From positions 3,472,001-3,536,000 of the forward strand of contig NZ_CP024633.1 in the NCBI RefSeq assembly GCF_004924335.1: 64,000 nucleotides of DNA. The letters are read 5' to 3'. The notes under the pieces were generated by a model that searched no databases, was not told where the DNA came from, and saw only the letters and a list, made by a program, of their open reading frames with translations. The position numbers were made by a program, and so were the translations under genes. Of the stretch, positions 37,027 through 46,649 are shown one piece after another. Origin of the DNA: Mycobacteroides salmoniphilum. GTDB taxonomy: Bacteria > Actinomycetota > Actinomycetes > Mycobacteriales > Mycobacteriaceae. Within the stretch, counting starts at the first letter, position 1. The number at the start of each line of letters is the position of its first letter.

Positions 37027-37905
37027 ATGCTGGAAGCCATTTTGTCGAAGTCGTCGAACAGGCGGGCACCCATCGAGATGGGCGAGGGCGAGCCGGTCCT
37101 CCTGCTGCATCCGTTCATGCTGTCGCAGTCCGTGTGGGAGACCGTGGCCGAGCAACTCGCCGATGCCGGGTATGAGGTGTTCGCACCCACCTATCCCGGA
37201 CACAACGGCGGTGGACCGATGCCCCCGCTGCCTCCGTTGTCGCAGCGCTCGGTCGACGTCTACCTGGACCAGGTAGAAGCGATCATGGACGAGAAGGGCT
37301 GGGAGACAGCGCATCTGGTAGGTAACTCGTTGGGTGGCTGGATCGCCCTGGGTCTGGCACTGCGTGGCCGGGCCCGCAGCGTGACGGCGATCGCCCCCGC
37401 GGGCGGCTGGACCAAGTACTCGCCGCTGAAGGCGGAGATCGTGGTGAAGTTCGCGGCCATGCTCCCCTGGCTGGCGTTCTCCCGGCTGTTGGGCCGCCGC
37501 GCGGCAGGCCTGCCGTTCGTCAAATTCGCCACCGCTCGCACCCTGTGCGGAGAGACCGAGGCGCTGAGCCTTCCGGACTTCCACAGCATCTTCGAGGACA
37601 TCACGCACTGCCCGGCCTACTTCGCGTCGCTGACGTCGATTCTGCCGGCGCCGGGTCTGCAGAACCTCAACACCATCTCGGTACCGGCCCAGCTGGTGCT
37701 GTGCGAGAAGGACGAAATCGTGCCCCCGGGTCGTTTCGGGAAGCTCATCTCCCAGGGCCTGCCCGCCGATGCACGACGGATCACGCTGGCCGGCATGGGC
37801 CACGTGCCCATGTTCGAGGCGCCCGGTCAGATCACCGAGGTCATCACCGACCTGATCGACCCGCTGGTTGCCGCCAAGCGCAGCGCGGCCTCCGACGTCG
37901 GCTAG
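37027..37905 (+). CDS. Alpha/beta hydrolase
   Basis: A 292-residue alpha/beta-hydrolase. The nucleophile elbow GNSLGG lies near residues 99-104, LLLHPFMLSQ supplies the oxyanion-hole region, and the late GHVPMFEAP carries the catalytic His; an Asp sits in CEKDEIVPP. The ATG at 37027 follows AGGAGG by 4 nt (37016-37021 region), a near-ideal ribosome-binding site. Substrate unknown. Position matches the Rv3338-type hydrolases next to the isocitrate dehydrogenase locus. Confidence 0.88.
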   Translation: MLEAILSKSSNRRAPIEMGEGEPVLLLHPFMLSQSVWETVAEQLADAGYEVFAPTYPGHNGGGPMPPLPPLSQRSVDVYLDQVEAIMDEKGWETAHLVGNSLGGWIALGLALRGRARSVTAIAPAGGWTKYSPLKAEIVVKFAAMLPWLAFSRLLGRRAAGLPFVKFATARTLCGETEALSLPDFHSIFEDITHCPAYFASLTSILPAPGLQNLNTISVPAQLVLCEKDEIVPPGRFGKLISQGLPADARRITLAGMGHVPMFEAPGQITEVITDLIDPLVAAKRSAASDVG

Positions 37906-37978
37906 GCGTGCCGCCGAGTGTGAACCTGTGGCGGAGTTTCGGATCATTCACCGCCCAGGTTTCACACTCGACGCCTAG
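37902..37978. terminator. Large inverted repeat between the hydrolase and icd
   Basis: Arms 37902-37928 and 37956-37978 pair over about 22 bp (CTAGGCGT then CGAGTGTGAA then CCTG) with a 5-nt bulge, one unpaired A and a 27-nt loop. The left arm contains the stop codon of the hydrolase. It lies tail-to-tail with icd, so it may end both transcripts. It is larger than a plain terminator. Confidence 0.6.
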
Positions 37979-37980
37979 AG

Positions 37981-40218
37981 CTACACCTCGACGGATGCCA
38001 GAGCGGCGTTGAAGGTCTGGCTCGGCCGCATCACCGCGTTGGTCTTCTCGGAATCCAGCTGGTAGTAACCACCGATATCGGCAGGGCTGCCCTGCACCGA
38101 GGCAAGTTCGGCCACGATCGCGTCCTCATTCTCGACCAGCCGCTTGGCCAGCGGCGCGAACAGCTCGGCCAGCTCCGCATCCTCGGTCTGCGCGGCGAGC
38201 TCAGACGCCCAGTACAGGGCCAGGTAAAACTGGCTGCCGCGGTTATCGAGCTCGCCGGCCTTACGCGACGGGCCCTTGTCGTTCTCCAGCAGCTTCCCGG
38301 TCGCGGCATCCAGCGTGGTGGCCAGGATCTTGGCCCGCGGGTTCCCGGTCTTGATACCCAGGTCCTCCAGGCTCACGGCCAGCGCGAGGAACTCGCCGAG
38401 CGAATCCCACCGCAGGTGGTTCTCCTCGACCAGCTGGCTGACGTGCTTGGGCGCCGAACCACCAGCACCGGTCTCGTACAACCCGCCACCGGCCATCAGC
38501 GGCACGATGGAGAGCATCTTGGCGCTGGTGCCCAGCTCCAGAATCGGGAACAGGTCGGTGAGGTAGTCGCGCAAGATGTTGCCGGTTGCCGAGACGGTGT
38601 CCAGCCCACGGATCACCCGCTCCATGGTGTACCGAATGGCCCATACCTGCGGCATGATCTGGATCTCGAGGCCCTCGGTGTCGTGATCCTTGAGGTAGGT
38701 CTTGACCTTCTTGCGCAGCTCGTTCTCGTGCGGACGCTCGGTGTCCAGCCAGAACACCACGGTCATACCGGATTCCCGCGCGCGAGTGACGGCCAGCTTC
38801 ACCCAGTCCTGGATCGCGGCATCGGTGACGACCGGCATGCGCCAGATGTCTCCGGCCTCCACGTTCTGGCTCAGCAACACCTCGCCGGTGTCGATGTCGA
38901 CGATGTCGGCGACACCGGCCTCCGTGATCTCGAACGTCTTGTCGTGACTGCCGTACTCCTCGGCCTTCTGCGCCATGAGACCGACGTTGGGCACGGTGCC
39001 CATGGTGGTCGGGTCGAACTGACCGTGGGTCTTGCAGAAGTTGATCATCTCCTGGTAGATCCGGGAGAAGGTCGACTCGGGGTTGACGGCCTTGGTGTCC
39101 TTGAGCTTGCCGTCTGCGCCGTACATCTTCCCGCCGGCCCGGATCATGGCGGGCATCGACGCGTCCACGATCACGTCGCTGGGCGAGTGGAAGTTCGAGA
39201 TTCCCTTGGCCGAATCCACCATGGCCAGCTCGGGGCGGTGCTCGTGGCAGGCATGCAGGTCGCGGATGATCTCCTCATGCTGTGAAGCCGGCAGCGCCTC
39301 GATCTTGCTGTAGAGGTCGGACATGCCGTTGTTGACGTTCACGCCCAGCTCGTCGAACAGCTCCTGGTGCTTGGCGAAGGCCTCCTTGTAGAAGATCTTC
39401 ACCGCGTGTCCGAAGACGATGGGGTGGCTGACCCGCATCATGGTGGCCTTGACGTGCAGAGAGAGCATCACGCCGGTCTTGTATGCATCCTCGATCTGCT
39501 CCTCGTAGAAGTCGCACAGCGCCTTCTTGCTCATGAACATGCTGTCGATGATGTCGCCCTCACCCAGCTTCACCTCGGCCTTGAGCACTGTGGCCTCGCC
39601 CGTGGCGGTCGTGAGCACCATCTTCACCTTGCGAGCACGATCCAGGGTCAGCGACTTCTCACCGTGGTAGAAGTCCCCTTCCTTCATGGTCGCCACGTGG
39701 GTGCGCGAAGCCTGCGACCACTGACCCATGCTGTGCGGGTGCTTGCGCGCGTACTCCTTCACCGCACGCGGCGCCCGACGGTCCGAGTTGCCTTCGCGCA
39801 GAACCGGGTTCACCGCGCTGCCGAGACACTTGGTGTACCGCGCCACGATGTCCTTCTCTTCGTCGCTCTTCGCGTCCCCGGGGTAGTCGGGCAGCTTGTA
39901 GCCCTTGCCCTGCAGTTCCTTGATGGCGGCCAAAAGCTGAGGCACCGACGCGCTGATGTTCGGCAGCTTGATGATGTTCGTCTCCGGCAACTGCGTCAGA
40001 CGGCCCAGCTCGGCCAGATTGTCCGGAACCCGCTGGTCTTCGGGAAGGTAGTCGGCGAACTCGGAGAGGATGCGCGAGGCAACGGAGATATCGCTGGTTT
40101 GGACGTCGATACCGGCGGGTCCGGCGAAGGCCCGGATGATCGGCAAGAAGGAGTACGTCGCGAGCAGCGGCGCCTCGTCTGTCAGCGTGTAGATGATGGT
40201 CGGCTGCTGCGCACTCAT
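37981..40218 (-). CDS. icd: Monomeric NADP-dependent isocitrate dehydrogenase
   Basis: A 745-residue monomeric-type isocitrate dehydrogenase that converts isocitrate to 2-oxoglutarate with NADPH. Motifs include [28 protein letters not shown]-like [18 protein letters not shown], and [19 protein letters not shown]. It is about 745 residues long, as expected for the monomeric form, unlike the roughly 400-residue dimeric form. GGGAG lies 6 nt before the ATG (minus strand). It stands where M. tuberculosis has the dimeric icd1 next to metC. Confidence 0.95.
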   Translation of the reverse strand: MSAQQPTIIYTLTDEAPLLATYSFLPIIRAFAGPAGIDVQTSDISVASRILSEFADYLPEDQRVPDNLAELGRLTQLPETNIIKLPNISASVPQLLAAIKELQGKGYKLPDYPGDAKSDEEKDIVARYTKCLGSAVNPVLREGNSDRRAPRAVKEYARKHPHSMGQWSQASRTHVATMKEGDFYHGEKSLTLDRARKVKMVLTTATGEATVLKAEVKLGEGDIIDSMFMSKKALCDFYEEQIEDAYKTGVMLSLHVKATMMRVSHPIVFGHAVKIFYKEAFAKHQELFDELGVNVNNGMSDLYSKIEALPASQHEEIIRDLHACHEHRPELAMVDSAKGISNFHSPSDVIVDASMPAMIRAGGKMYGADGKLKDTKAVNPESTFSRIYQEMINFCKTHGQFDPTTMGTVPNVGLMAQKAEEYGSHDKTFEITEAGVADIVDIDTGEVLLSQNVEAGDIWRMPVVTDAAIQDWVKLAVTRARESGMTVVFWLDTERPHENELRKKVKTYLKDHDTEGLEIQIMPQVWAIRYTMERVIRGLDTVSATGNILRDYLTDLFPILELGTSAKMLSIVPLMAGGGLYETGAGGSAPKHVSQLVEENHLRWDSLGEFLALAVSLEDLGIKTGNPRAKILATTLDAATGKLLENDKGPSRKAGELDNRGSQFYLALYWASELAAQTEDAELAELFAPLAKRLVENEDAIVAELASVQGSPADIGGYYQLDSEKTNAVMRPSQTFNAALASVEV

Positions 40219-40408
40219 GGTCGCTCCCGGCGTCGTTGGTCGGTCAGAATCTGAGGTAGTCCGCGGGTCGCGCGGATGCCCTATTCAGTATCACGTCGCC
40301 TCCGAGCCTAGGCGGGCGGACGGCATGTGATCACGCTCCCATCGCGACACCCAGACACCTTCGCGCGGCGCCCTGCATACCTGGTGGCAACCATTCGGTG
40401 CATTGAGA

Positions 40409-40414
40409 TAGGCT
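40409..40414 (+). promoter_or_regulatory. Predicted -10 element of the metC-metX leader transcript
   Basis: TAGGCT (TAnnnT) places the start of transcription at about 40421, right at the first base of the P1 stem of the riboswitch. The 203-bp region 40219-40421 otherwise holds only the icd leader and promoter area. Confidence 0.5.
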
Positions 40415-40421
40415 TCTCAGT

Positions 40422-40558
40422 GGTCATGAGCACCAGCGTCAAGCCCCGGCTCGCTGGTCGGCAACCCTCCAACCGCGGTGGGGTGCCCCGGGTGATGACC
40501 AGGTTGAGTAGCCGACTGGGTTATGAAAGGACAGTCGGCCACACGGCAAGCGCGGGTC
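40422..40558 (+). ncRNA. SAM-IV riboswitch
   Basis: Near-verbatim match to the mycobacterial SAM-IV aptamer as remembered. P1 is formed by GGTCAT (40422-40427) and ATGACC (40495-40500). The core has CCAGCGTCAAGCCCCGGCT and GGCAACCCTCCAACCGCGG. CCGCG (40473-40477) can form the pseudoknot with CGCGG (40551-40555). A further stem GCCGACTG/CAGTCGGC (40511-40518, 40532-40539) closes a 13-nt loop. It binds S-adenosylmethionine and should lower metC-metX expression when SAM is plentiful. Confidence 0.92.
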
Positions 40559-40591
40559 CGATGGCGGGCCCCGAGAAGACAGGTTGGCCCG

Positions 40592-40663
40592 ATGAATTAT
40601 TCGTCACCCGGGGGTGAATCCCTGCATTCCTGTTGTCGCTGTTGTCGCTGTCGCATGCCCTAA
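40592..40663 (+). CDS. Poly-cysteine leader peptide upstream of metC
   Basis: A 23-codon ORF reading MNYSSPGGESLHS, then CCRCCRCR, then MP and stop: five Cys codons in eight, all TGT. It lies between the SAM-IV riboswitch and metC. Poly-Cys short ORFs are known in mycobacteria as cysteine-responsive attenuators of sulfur genes, in which ribosome stalling at Cys codons changes downstream expression. A hairpin CGGGCC/GGCCCG (40565-40570, 40586-40591) ends right at the ATG. Expression and attenuation here are inferred. Confidence 0.75.
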   Translation: MNYSSPGGESLHSCCRCCRCRMP

Positions 40664-40700
40664 ACCGCCAGCCCCGCACCGACCACCCAGGAGGTTCTCC

Positions 40701-42029
40701 ATGACCGATATCGATCCCACCGCCCAGTGGGCATTTGAGACCAAGCAGATCCACGCGGGCCAGTCCCCCGATGCGGCAACCAACGCCCGCGCTCTGCCGA
40801 TCTACCAGACCACGTCCTACGTCTTCAACGACACCGCACACGCGGCGGCGCTGTTCGGTCTGTCCGAAGAGGGCAACATCTACACGCGCATCGGCAACCC
40901 GACCCAGGATGTCGTGGAGCAGCGCATCGCCACCCTCGAAGGCGGAGTGGCGGCGCTACTGCTGGCTTCCGGGCAGGCGGCCGCGACGTTGGCCATCCTG
41001 AACATCGCGCAAGCCGGCGACAACATCGTGTCCAGCCCGCGCCTGTACGGCGGCACCTACAACCTGCTGCACTACACGTTGCCGCGCCTGGGCGTATCGA
41101 CCACCTTCGTCGACGATCCCGACGATCTCGAGTCCTGGCGCCGCGCCATCACCCCGCAGACCAAGGCGCTCTTCGCCGAGTCGATCTCCAACCCGCAGAA
41201 CGACATTCTCGATATTCCCGGCATTTCGGAGATCGCACACGCGGCAGGCATCCCCCTCATCGTCGACAACACCGTCGCCACTCCGTATTTGATTCAGCCG
41301 CTGGCGCACGGCGCCGACATCGTGGTGCACTCGGCTACCAAATACCTTGGTGGCCATGGCAATGCGATCGGCGGCGTGATCATCGACGGTGGCACCTTCG
41401 ATTGGACGCAGGGACGCCACCCCGGATTCACCACGCCCGACCCCAGCTACCACGGCGTGGTGTTCGCCGACCTGGGTGCACCCGCTTACGCACTCAAGGC
41501 GCGCGTGCAGCTGCTGCGCGATCTGGGCCCCGCCATCTCGCCGTTCAACGCGTTCCTCATCGCTCAGGGACTGGAGACGTTGAGCCTGCGCGTGCAACGC
41601 CATGTAGAAAATGCGGAACGCGTCGCTCATCACCTCATCTCCCAGCCGGGGGTCACCCACGTCAACTACGCCGGGCTGCCTACCTCACCTTGGCACGAAC
41701 GCGCAAAAGCGCTGGCCCCCAAGGGTGCCGGTGCCGTGCTCGCCTTCGAGCTGGACGGCGGAGCCGAGGCGGCGACGACCTTCATCGATGCGCTGACCTT
41801 ACACAGCCAGGTCGCCAACATCGGTGACGTGCGATCTCTCGTGATCCACCCCGCGACGACGACGCACGCACAACTCTCGTCCGCCGAACAGGTGGCCTCC
41901 GGCGTGACGCCGGGACTGGTCCGTTTGTCGGTCGGCATCGAGGGCATCGACGACATCCTGGCCGATTTGGACACCGGATTCGCCGCGGTGCGGCGACTCA
42001 AACAGCCCGCGGCGGTGGCATCATCGTGA
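40701..42029 (+). CDS. metC: O-acetylhomoserine sulfhydrylase (MetC/MetY type)
   Basis: A 442-residue PLP enzyme that makes homocysteine from O-acetylhomoserine and sulfide. [11 protein letters not shown] and [15 protein letters not shown] are typical of the Cys/Met PLP family, and [11 protein letters not shown] carries the PLP lysine. The ATG at 40701 is preferred because AGGAGG (40689-40694) precedes it; an in-frame GTG at 40614 would run through the leader. GGAG can pair with CTCC directly before the ATG (40690-40693, 40697-40700), possibly hiding the ribosome site. The stop overlaps metX as GTGA. Confidence 0.95.
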   Translation: MTDIDPTAQWAFETKQIHAGQSPDAATNARALPIYQTTSYVFNDTAHAAALFGLSEEGNIYTRIGNPTQDVVEQRIATLEGGVAALLLASGQAAATLAILNIAQAGDNIVSSPRLYGGTYNLLHYTLPRLGVSTTFVDDPDDLESWRRAITPQTKALFAESISNPQNDILDIPGISEIAHAAGIPLIVDNTVATPYLIQPLAHGADIVVHSATKYLGGHGNAIGGVIIDGGTFDWTQGRHPGFTTPDPSYHGVVFADLGAPAYALKARVQLLRDLGPAISPFNAFLIAQGLETLSLRVQRHVENAERVAHHLISQPGVTHVNYAGLPTSPWHERAKALAPKGAGAVLAFELDGGAEAATTFIDALTLHSQVANIGDVRSLVIHPATTTHAQLSSAEQVASGVTPGLVRLSVGIEGIDDILADLDTGFAAVRRLKQPAAVASS

Positions 42030-43213
42030 CCTTAACCGACGATCTTCGCGCCAGCGGCTCCTCCGCCGACCAGCGACCTCCCTCGCCCCGCATCACCCTC
42101 CCCCAGGGTGATGAGATCGCCTATGCACCAATAGGTTCGATCACACTGGAGAGCGGCGCTGTGATCGACGACGTGACCGTCGCGGTACAGAGCTGGGGAA
42201 AGCTCTCACCGCGCCGCGATAACGTCGTCTTCGTCTGCCACGCGCTCACCGCCGACTCACACGTGGTCGGGGCCGCCGGTCCCGACCACATCACCGGCGG
42301 CTGGTGGGAAGGAATCATCGGGCCGGGTGCAGCGATCGACACCGACCAATGGTGTGCGGTCGCCACCAACGTACTGGGCGGCTGCCGAGGCACAACCGGC
42401 CCGACTTCCCTTGACGCAGAGGGAAAGCCCTGGGGCTCACGGTTCCCCGAGGTGTCGGTGCGCGATCAGGTGAATGCCGACATCGCCGCACTCGCACAAT
42501 TCGGCATCACCGAGGTCGCCGCCGTCGTCGGCGGTTCGATGGGCGGTGCGCGCGCATTGGAATGGGCTGTCATGCGACCGGATTCGGTGCGCGCGGCGCT
42601 GGTGCTGGCGGTCGGTGCACGCGCCACCGGCGATCAGATCGGCACCCAGAACACGCAGATCGCCGCCATCCGGGCGGACCCGGACTGGCAGGGCGGCGAC
42701 TACTACGGCAGCGGACGCGGCCCCGAAAAGGGGCTGAACCTCGCCCGTCGCATCGCACATCTGACCTACCGCGGCGAGGTCGAGCTGGACACCCGATTCG
42801 GCAACGATCCCCAGGTCGGCCCGGACGGGCCCGAAGATCCGTGGGCCGGTGGCCGATACGCGGTGCAGAGCTACCTCGAGCATCAGGGCAATAAGTTCGT
42901 TCGGCGCTTCGATGCCGGCAGCTACGCCATCCTGACCGAGGCACTCAACCGGCACGACGTCGGCCGGAGCCGTGGCGGTGTGGAGAAGGCGCTACGCGGC
43001 TGCCCTGTCCCCGTCGTCGTCGGCGGCATCACGTCCGACCGGCTATACCCGCTACGGCTGCAGGAGGAATTAGCGGACCTGCTGCCCGGTTGTACCGGCT
43101 TGCGGGTGGTCGAATCGGTGCACGGCCACGATGCGTTCCTCATCGAGTTCGACGCGGTGAGCGAGCTGGTGCGGGAAACACTCGCCCTGGCCAAGTCAAC
43201 ACAGGCTTCGTAA
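42026..43213 (+). CDS. metX: Homoserine O-acetyltransferase
   Basis: A 395-residue alpha/beta-hydrolase-type acetyltransferase that makes O-acetylhomoserine, the substrate of the preceding enzyme. [13 protein letters not shown] has the nucleophilic Ser near residue 171, RFDAGSY and [10 protein letters not shown] supply further family motifs and the catalytic His. GTG start at 42026 overlaps metC. The pair forms the methionine branch, probably both under the leader at 40422-40700. Confidence 0.95.
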   Translation: MTLTDDLRASGSSADQRPPSPRITLPQGDEIAYAPIGSITLESGAVIDDVTVAVQSWGKLSPRRDNVVFVCHALTADSHVVGAAGPDHITGGWWEGIIGPGAAIDTDQWCAVATNVLGGCRGTTGPTSLDAEGKPWGSRFPEVSVRDQVNADIAALAQFGITEVAAVVGGSMGGARALEWAVMRPDSVRAALVLAVGARATGDQIGTQNTQIAAIRADPDWQGGDYYGSGRGPEKGLNLARRIAHLTYRGEVELDTRFGNDPQVGPDGPEDPWAGGRYAVQSYLEHQGNKFVRRFDAGSYAILTEALNRHDVGRSRGGVEKALRGCPVPVVVGGITSDRLYPLRLQEELADLLPGCTGLRVVESVHGHDAFLIEFDAVSELVRETLALAKSTQAS

Positions 43214-43233
43214 ACAGAACCCGAGGAGCGCGA

Positions 43234-43968
43234 ATGCCGGACGCACAAGCAGAGCCGTCGCTTTCGTTCGGTTCCCAGGCCGCGGCCTACGAGCGGGGGC
43301 GCCCCTCCTACCCGCCCGAGGCCATCGACTGGCTACTGCCGGCCGGAGCACACGACGTCCTGGATCTGGGTGCTGGCACCGGGAAGCTGACCACCCGCCT
43401 GGTGGAGCGCGGACTCAACGTGGTCGCGGTGGATCCGCTCGCCGAAATGCTTGAGGTGCTGAGTAACTCGCTCCCCGATACCCCAGCGCTACTGGGTTCC
43501 GCCGAGGAGATTCCGCTGCCGGACAACAGCGTGGATGCGGTACTGGTGGCGCAGGCCTGGCACTGGGTGGATCCCGAACGCGCCATTCCCGAGGTCGCTC
43601 GCGTGCTGCGCCCCGGCGGCCGGCTGGGGCTGGTGTGGAACACCCGCGATGAACGGCTGGGCTGGGTCGCCGATCTTGGCAAAATCATCGGCAGCGAGGA
43701 CGATCCGTTCAACCACGCCGTCAGCCTGCCCGCACCGTTCACCGGGCAAGAGCGGCACCAGGTTGAGTGGACGAGTTACCTTACCCCACAAGCACTTCTG
43801 GACATGGTGGCCTCGCGCAGCTACTGCATCACCGCCCCCGAGGCCGCCCGGAAGAAGACACTGCAACAGGTCCGGGAGCTACTGGCCACCCACCCTGCGC
43901 TGGCACAGTCGACGGGCCTGGCACTGCCCTATGTCACCGTGAGCATCCGCGCGAACCTGAACCAATAG
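43234..43968 (+). CDS. SAM-dependent class I methyltransferase
   Basis: A 244-residue small-molecule methyltransferase (Methyltransf_11 type). VLDLGAGTGKLTTRL binds SAM, VAVDPLAEMLEVL follows, and LLGSAEEIPLPDNSVDAVLV is motif II/III. ATG at 43234 with GAGGAG 5 nt upstream. It follows metX after 20 bp, as Rv3342 does, so it is likely in the same operon. Substrate unknown. Confidence 0.9.
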   Translation: MPDAQAEPSLSFGSQAAAYERGRPSYPPEAIDWLLPAGAHDVLDLGAGTGKLTTRLVERGLNVVAVDPLAEMLEVLSNSLPDTPALLGSAEEIPLPDNSVDAVLVAQAWHWVDPERAIPEVARVLRPGGRLGLVWNTRDERLGWVADLGKIIGSEDDPFNHAVSLPAPFTGQERHQVEWTSYLTPQALLDMVASRSYCITAPEAARKKTLQQVRELLATHPALAQSTGLALPYVTVSIRANLNQ

Positions 43969-44024
43969 GAAGCTACCCCGGATCGGGTGCCCCAGTTCAC
44001 AGAGACGAACCCGCTCGGTGCCGC

Positions 44025-44036
44025 TACGGTGTACCC
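44025..44036 (+). promoter_or_regulatory. Predicted leaderless promoter -10 element
   Basis: TACGGT at 44025-44030, a 6-nt spacer GTACCC, then the GTG at 44037. No ribosome-binding site. Confidence 0.6.
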
Positions 44037-44714
44037 GTGCGTACGGATCGCCGCCTGCTGGCAGCCCTCTTTGTCACCACCACACTGCTGATCCCGGCAC
44101 TTGCCGGGTGTGGCTCCAACGGGTCGTCTTCTGATGCCAAGGATGAGTCCGCATCCACCACCAGTAGCACCCCCACCGAACGGCACACCCGCCAGTTCAT
44201 CCCCGAGCTGGGTATCTACGTCACCGTCCCGAACGATTGGGTGGCCTTCTCCGACGGGGTGCACGACAACAAGGGACTGGTGACCTACCAGGTGCGGCCC
44301 AAGTGGGAGTCGTCGGAGTTCGCGCAGTACGTGCGCATCCGTAAGTTGGTGGCTTCCGACGAGAACACAGCTGCCCCCGAAGTGAAGGACTGGCTGGCAT
44401 CGTCGAACGCCGACGCGGTGAGCGCCTTCGTCAAGACCCGCAAGTCAAAAGTCACTGCGGATAAACGAGATTCATGGGACGGCCCCAGCCTGCCCGGAGC
44501 CTCGGCCAGCCTGGAACTGGAGAAGCCCCCTGCCGCCGAGGGCAAGCCGCCGGTCGCCACTACGCCGAAGATCTACGTGGCGTTTGTCGGACAGGGCGAT
44601 CAGCGTTGGCAGATCGCCACGAGCAATACCGGCAGCCCCAGCGGAGAGCCGTCCGAACAGTTCTTCGGCGAGCAGGCCGACTCCATCGCGCGCTCGGTAC
44701 AGCTGCTCAAGTAG
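44037..44714 (+). CDS. Predicted secreted lipoprotein
   Basis: A 225-residue protein with a type II signal peptide: TDRRLLAALFVTTTLLIPALAGC has the lipobox LAGC with Cys 25. A Ser/Thr-rich linker follows, then a globular domain starting at RQFIPELGIYVTVPNDWVAF, a pattern resembling LpqN/LpqT-type mycobacterial lipoproteins, though not securely. It should sit on the outer face of the inner membrane. The GTG at 44037 is preferred over the longer open frame because the signal peptide starts there and a leaderless promoter precedes it. Confidence 0.82.
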   Translation: MRTDRRLLAALFVTTTLLIPALAGCGSNGSSSDAKDESASTTSSTPTERHTRQFIPELGIYVTVPNDWVAFSDGVHDNKGLVTYQVRPKWESSEFAQYVRIRKLVASDENTAAPEVKDWLASSNADAVSAFVKTRKSKVTADKRDSWDGPSLPGASASLELEKPPAAEGKPPVATTPKIYVAFVGQGDQRWQIATSNTGSPSGEPSEQFFGEQADSIARSVQLLK

Positions 44715-44718
44715 GCGC

Positions 44719-45048
44719 CTATCCGGTGCCCAGCGGGTCGATCGTCAGCGCCAGATAGACCATCACCGCCGCCACGGCGCCGAGGGCACCGACGTCAAAG
44801 GTCTTGCCGCGCACCGCCAAGAGCCCCGCGGTCTCGTCGGTAAGCACCAGCCGCAGCGCTGCGGCCACACTCACGGCGATTCCCACCACCAGCGCGCCGC
44901 GCCGCCAACGGTCGGCGACCACCAATCCCAGCGCCACCAGGAACACCGCAGACACCACCAGGATCGGCCACTGCTCACGGGCGAAGCGGCGGATGGCCTC
45001 CAGTGCCGTCGCGAGAAGACCACGCGACTCGGGTTGCAGGGCTGTCAC
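44719..45048 (-). CDS. DUF3017 membrane protein
   Basis: A 109-residue membrane protein with three helices: [38 protein letters not shown] and [18 protein letters not shown]. This is the actinobacterial DUF3017 family, almost always next to folD (Rv3355c-Rv3356c). Start GTG at 45048 overlaps the folD stop by 4 nt. Function unknown. Confidence 0.88.
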   Translation of the reverse strand: MTALQPESRGLLATALEAIRRFAREQWPILVVSAVFLVALGLVVADRWRRGALVVGIAVSVAAALRLVLTDETAGLLAVRGKTFDVGALGAVAAVMVYLALTIDPLGTG

Positions 45049-45890
45049 GAACGTTCCGCCCGCTCGATCACGTTGGTGAGCAAGAAGGCTCGGGTCAACG
45101 GCCCGACTCCACCGGGATTGGGCGAAACGTATCCGGCGACGTTCCAGACGTCCGGCGCCACGTCACCGGTCAGCTTGTCGTCGACGCGACTCACGCCCAC
45201 GTCCATCACCGCAGCGCCCGGCTTGATCATGTCGGCGGTCACCATATGCGGCACCCCCGCGGCGGCGATGACGATGTCGGCCTGCCGGGTCAACGCGGCC
45301 AGATCGCGAGTCCCGGTGTGGCATAGCGTGACCGTCGCATTTTCCGAACGCCGGGTGAGCAGCAGCCCGAGCGGACGGCCCACCGTGACGCCACGGCCGA
45401 TCACCACAACATGCGCACCGTCGAGCGTGACGTCGTAGCGGCGCAGCAGGTACACGATTCCGCGCGGCGTGCAGGGCAGCGGTGCTTCCTTGCCCAGCAC
45501 CAGCCGGCCCAGGTTCGTCGGATGCAGGCCATCGGCGTCCTTGTCGGGATCGATGCGCTCCAGCGCCTCGTTCTCGTCGAGGTGCTTGGGCAGCGGCAAC
45601 TGCACGATGTATCCGGTGCAGTCCGGGTTGGCGTTCAGCTCGTCGATGGTCGCGCACAGCGTGGCCTGATCGATATCGGCCGGCAGGTCCCGGCGGATCG
45701 AGTTGATGCCCACCTTGGCGCAGTCGTTGTGCTTGCCGCGGACATAGGCCTGCGAGCCCGGGTCATCCCCGACGAGGATGGTGCCCAAGCCCGGTTTCTT
45801 GCCTGCCGCCGTCAGCGCCGCGGCGCGGGTGGCCAGCTCTACAAAGATTTCGTCGCGGGTGGCCTTGCCATCAAGTCGAGTCGCCGTCAC
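45045..45890 (-). CDS. folD: Methylenetetrahydrofolate dehydrogenase/cyclohydrolase
   Basis: A 281-residue bifunctional enzyme that interconverts methylene-, methenyl- and 10-formyl-tetrahydrofolate. [14 protein letters not shown] holds the catalytic Lys, [13 protein letters not shown] is the NADP site, and [17 protein letters not shown] the C-terminal signature. The start GTG at 45890 ([10 protein letters not shown]) is chosen; the frame stays open upstream over the nitroreductase end. Co-translated with DUF3017. Confidence 0.95.
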   Translation of the reverse strand: MTATRLDGKATRDEIFVELATRAAALTAAGKKPGLGTILVGDDPGSQAYVRGKHNDCAKVGINSIRRDLPADIDQATLCATIDELNANPDCTGYIVQLPLPKHLDENEALERIDPDKDADGLHPTNLGRLVLGKEAPLPCTPRGIVYLLRRYDVTLDGAHVVVIGRGVTVGRPLGLLLTRRSENATVTLCHTGTRDLAALTRQADIVIAAAGVPHMVTADMIKPGAAVMDVGVSRVDDKLTGDVAPDVWNVAGYVSPNPGGVGPLTRAFLLTNVIERAERS

Positions 45891-45909
45891 ACGCCCAGTA
45901 TTCCAGCCG

Positions 45910-46560
45910 TCACCAGCTGTCCCAGTGCAGGACGTCCGAGAGCGGCTGACGCTTGGCCAGCCGGAAGTCGGTACCGACGGTGTAGGCGATCGGGAACAGG
46001 CCGCCCTGGGTGACCTTGTCGAACGGGATGCCCAGGATGTCGGCAGTGCGCTTCTCACCATCATCCATCAGGTGCAACGTCGTCCAGGCCGATCCCACAC
46101 CGCGGTTACGCGCGGCGAGCATGAAGCTCCACACCGCGGGCAGCAGCGATCCCCAGGTGGACGCCGCCCCGACCACGGGCAGGTTGTCGAGGCGCCCCGA
46201 GATGCAGGGAATCAGGAACAGCGGTGACCGCTCGAAGTTCTCGGCGAGGTAGCCGGCCGAGTCCACCACCTTGTCGCGTCGCTCACCCCGGGTGTCGCCC
46301 TCGGCATACTCGGGGCCCTGACCGGTGGCGTACTTGTTCCAGCCCTCGCGGTAGATGTCGGCGATGGCCTTCTTCTTGTCGGCGTCCTCGACGATGACAA
46401 AGTGCCAGCCCTGATGGTTGGAGCCGGTCGGCGCCTGCATCGCGATGTTCAGACATTCCTCGATGACCGAACGTTCGACGGGCCTGTCGAAATCGAGGCG
46501 CTTGCGCACCGAACGGGTGGTGGTCAGAACTTCATCGGCGGACAGATTCAGGGAGGTCAT
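45910..46560 (-). CDS. Nitroreductase-family FMN oxidoreductase (Rv3368c-like)
   Basis: A 216-residue protein. [12 protein letters not shown] and [18 protein letters not shown] bind FMN, and [13 protein letters not shown] and [16 protein letters not shown] complete the family pattern. The whole protein closely resembles M. tuberculosis Rv3368c, as remembered. Members reduce nitro groups or flavins with NAD(P)H. ATG at 46560 with a leaderless promoter element; an upstream frame extension is not supported. Confidence 0.9.
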   Translation of the reverse strand: MTSLNLSADEVLTTTRSVRKRLDFDRPVERSVIEECLNIAMQAPTGSNHQGWHFVIVEDADKKKAIADIYREGWNKYATGQGPEYAEGDTRGERRDKVVDSAGYLAENFERSPLFLIPCISGRLDNLPVVGAASTWGSLLPAVWSFMLAARNRGVGSAWTTLHLMDDGEKRTADILGIPFDKVTQGGLFPIAYTVGTDFRLAKRQPLSDVLHWDSW

Positions 46561-46572
46561 CACACGAACGTA
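46561..46572 (-). promoter_or_regulatory. Predicted leaderless promoter -10 element of the nitroreductase
   Basis: On the minus strand TACGTT, then a 6-nt spacer CGTGTG, then the ATG. On the plus strand the hexamer is AACGTA at 46567-46572. Confidence 0.55.
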
Positions 46573-46636
46573 CAACGCGTGGCCGAACCGAAAAGTAGGA
46601 GTGCGCCTCCAGAATTCGCCAGCCCCTTCCGCGGCG

Positions 46637-46649
46637 TAATCTCCGGAAC
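46637..46649 (+). promoter_or_regulatory. Predicted leaderless promoter -10 element of the flavin oxidoreductase
   Basis: TAATCT at 46637-46642 and a 7-nt spacer before the GTG at 46650. Divergent from the nitroreductase promoter. Confidence 0.55.

Noticed and set aside
40614..40700. In-frame GTG extension of metC
   Set aside because: It would run through the poly-Cys leader region and ignore the AGGAGG at 40689; the family N terminus fits the ATG at 40701.
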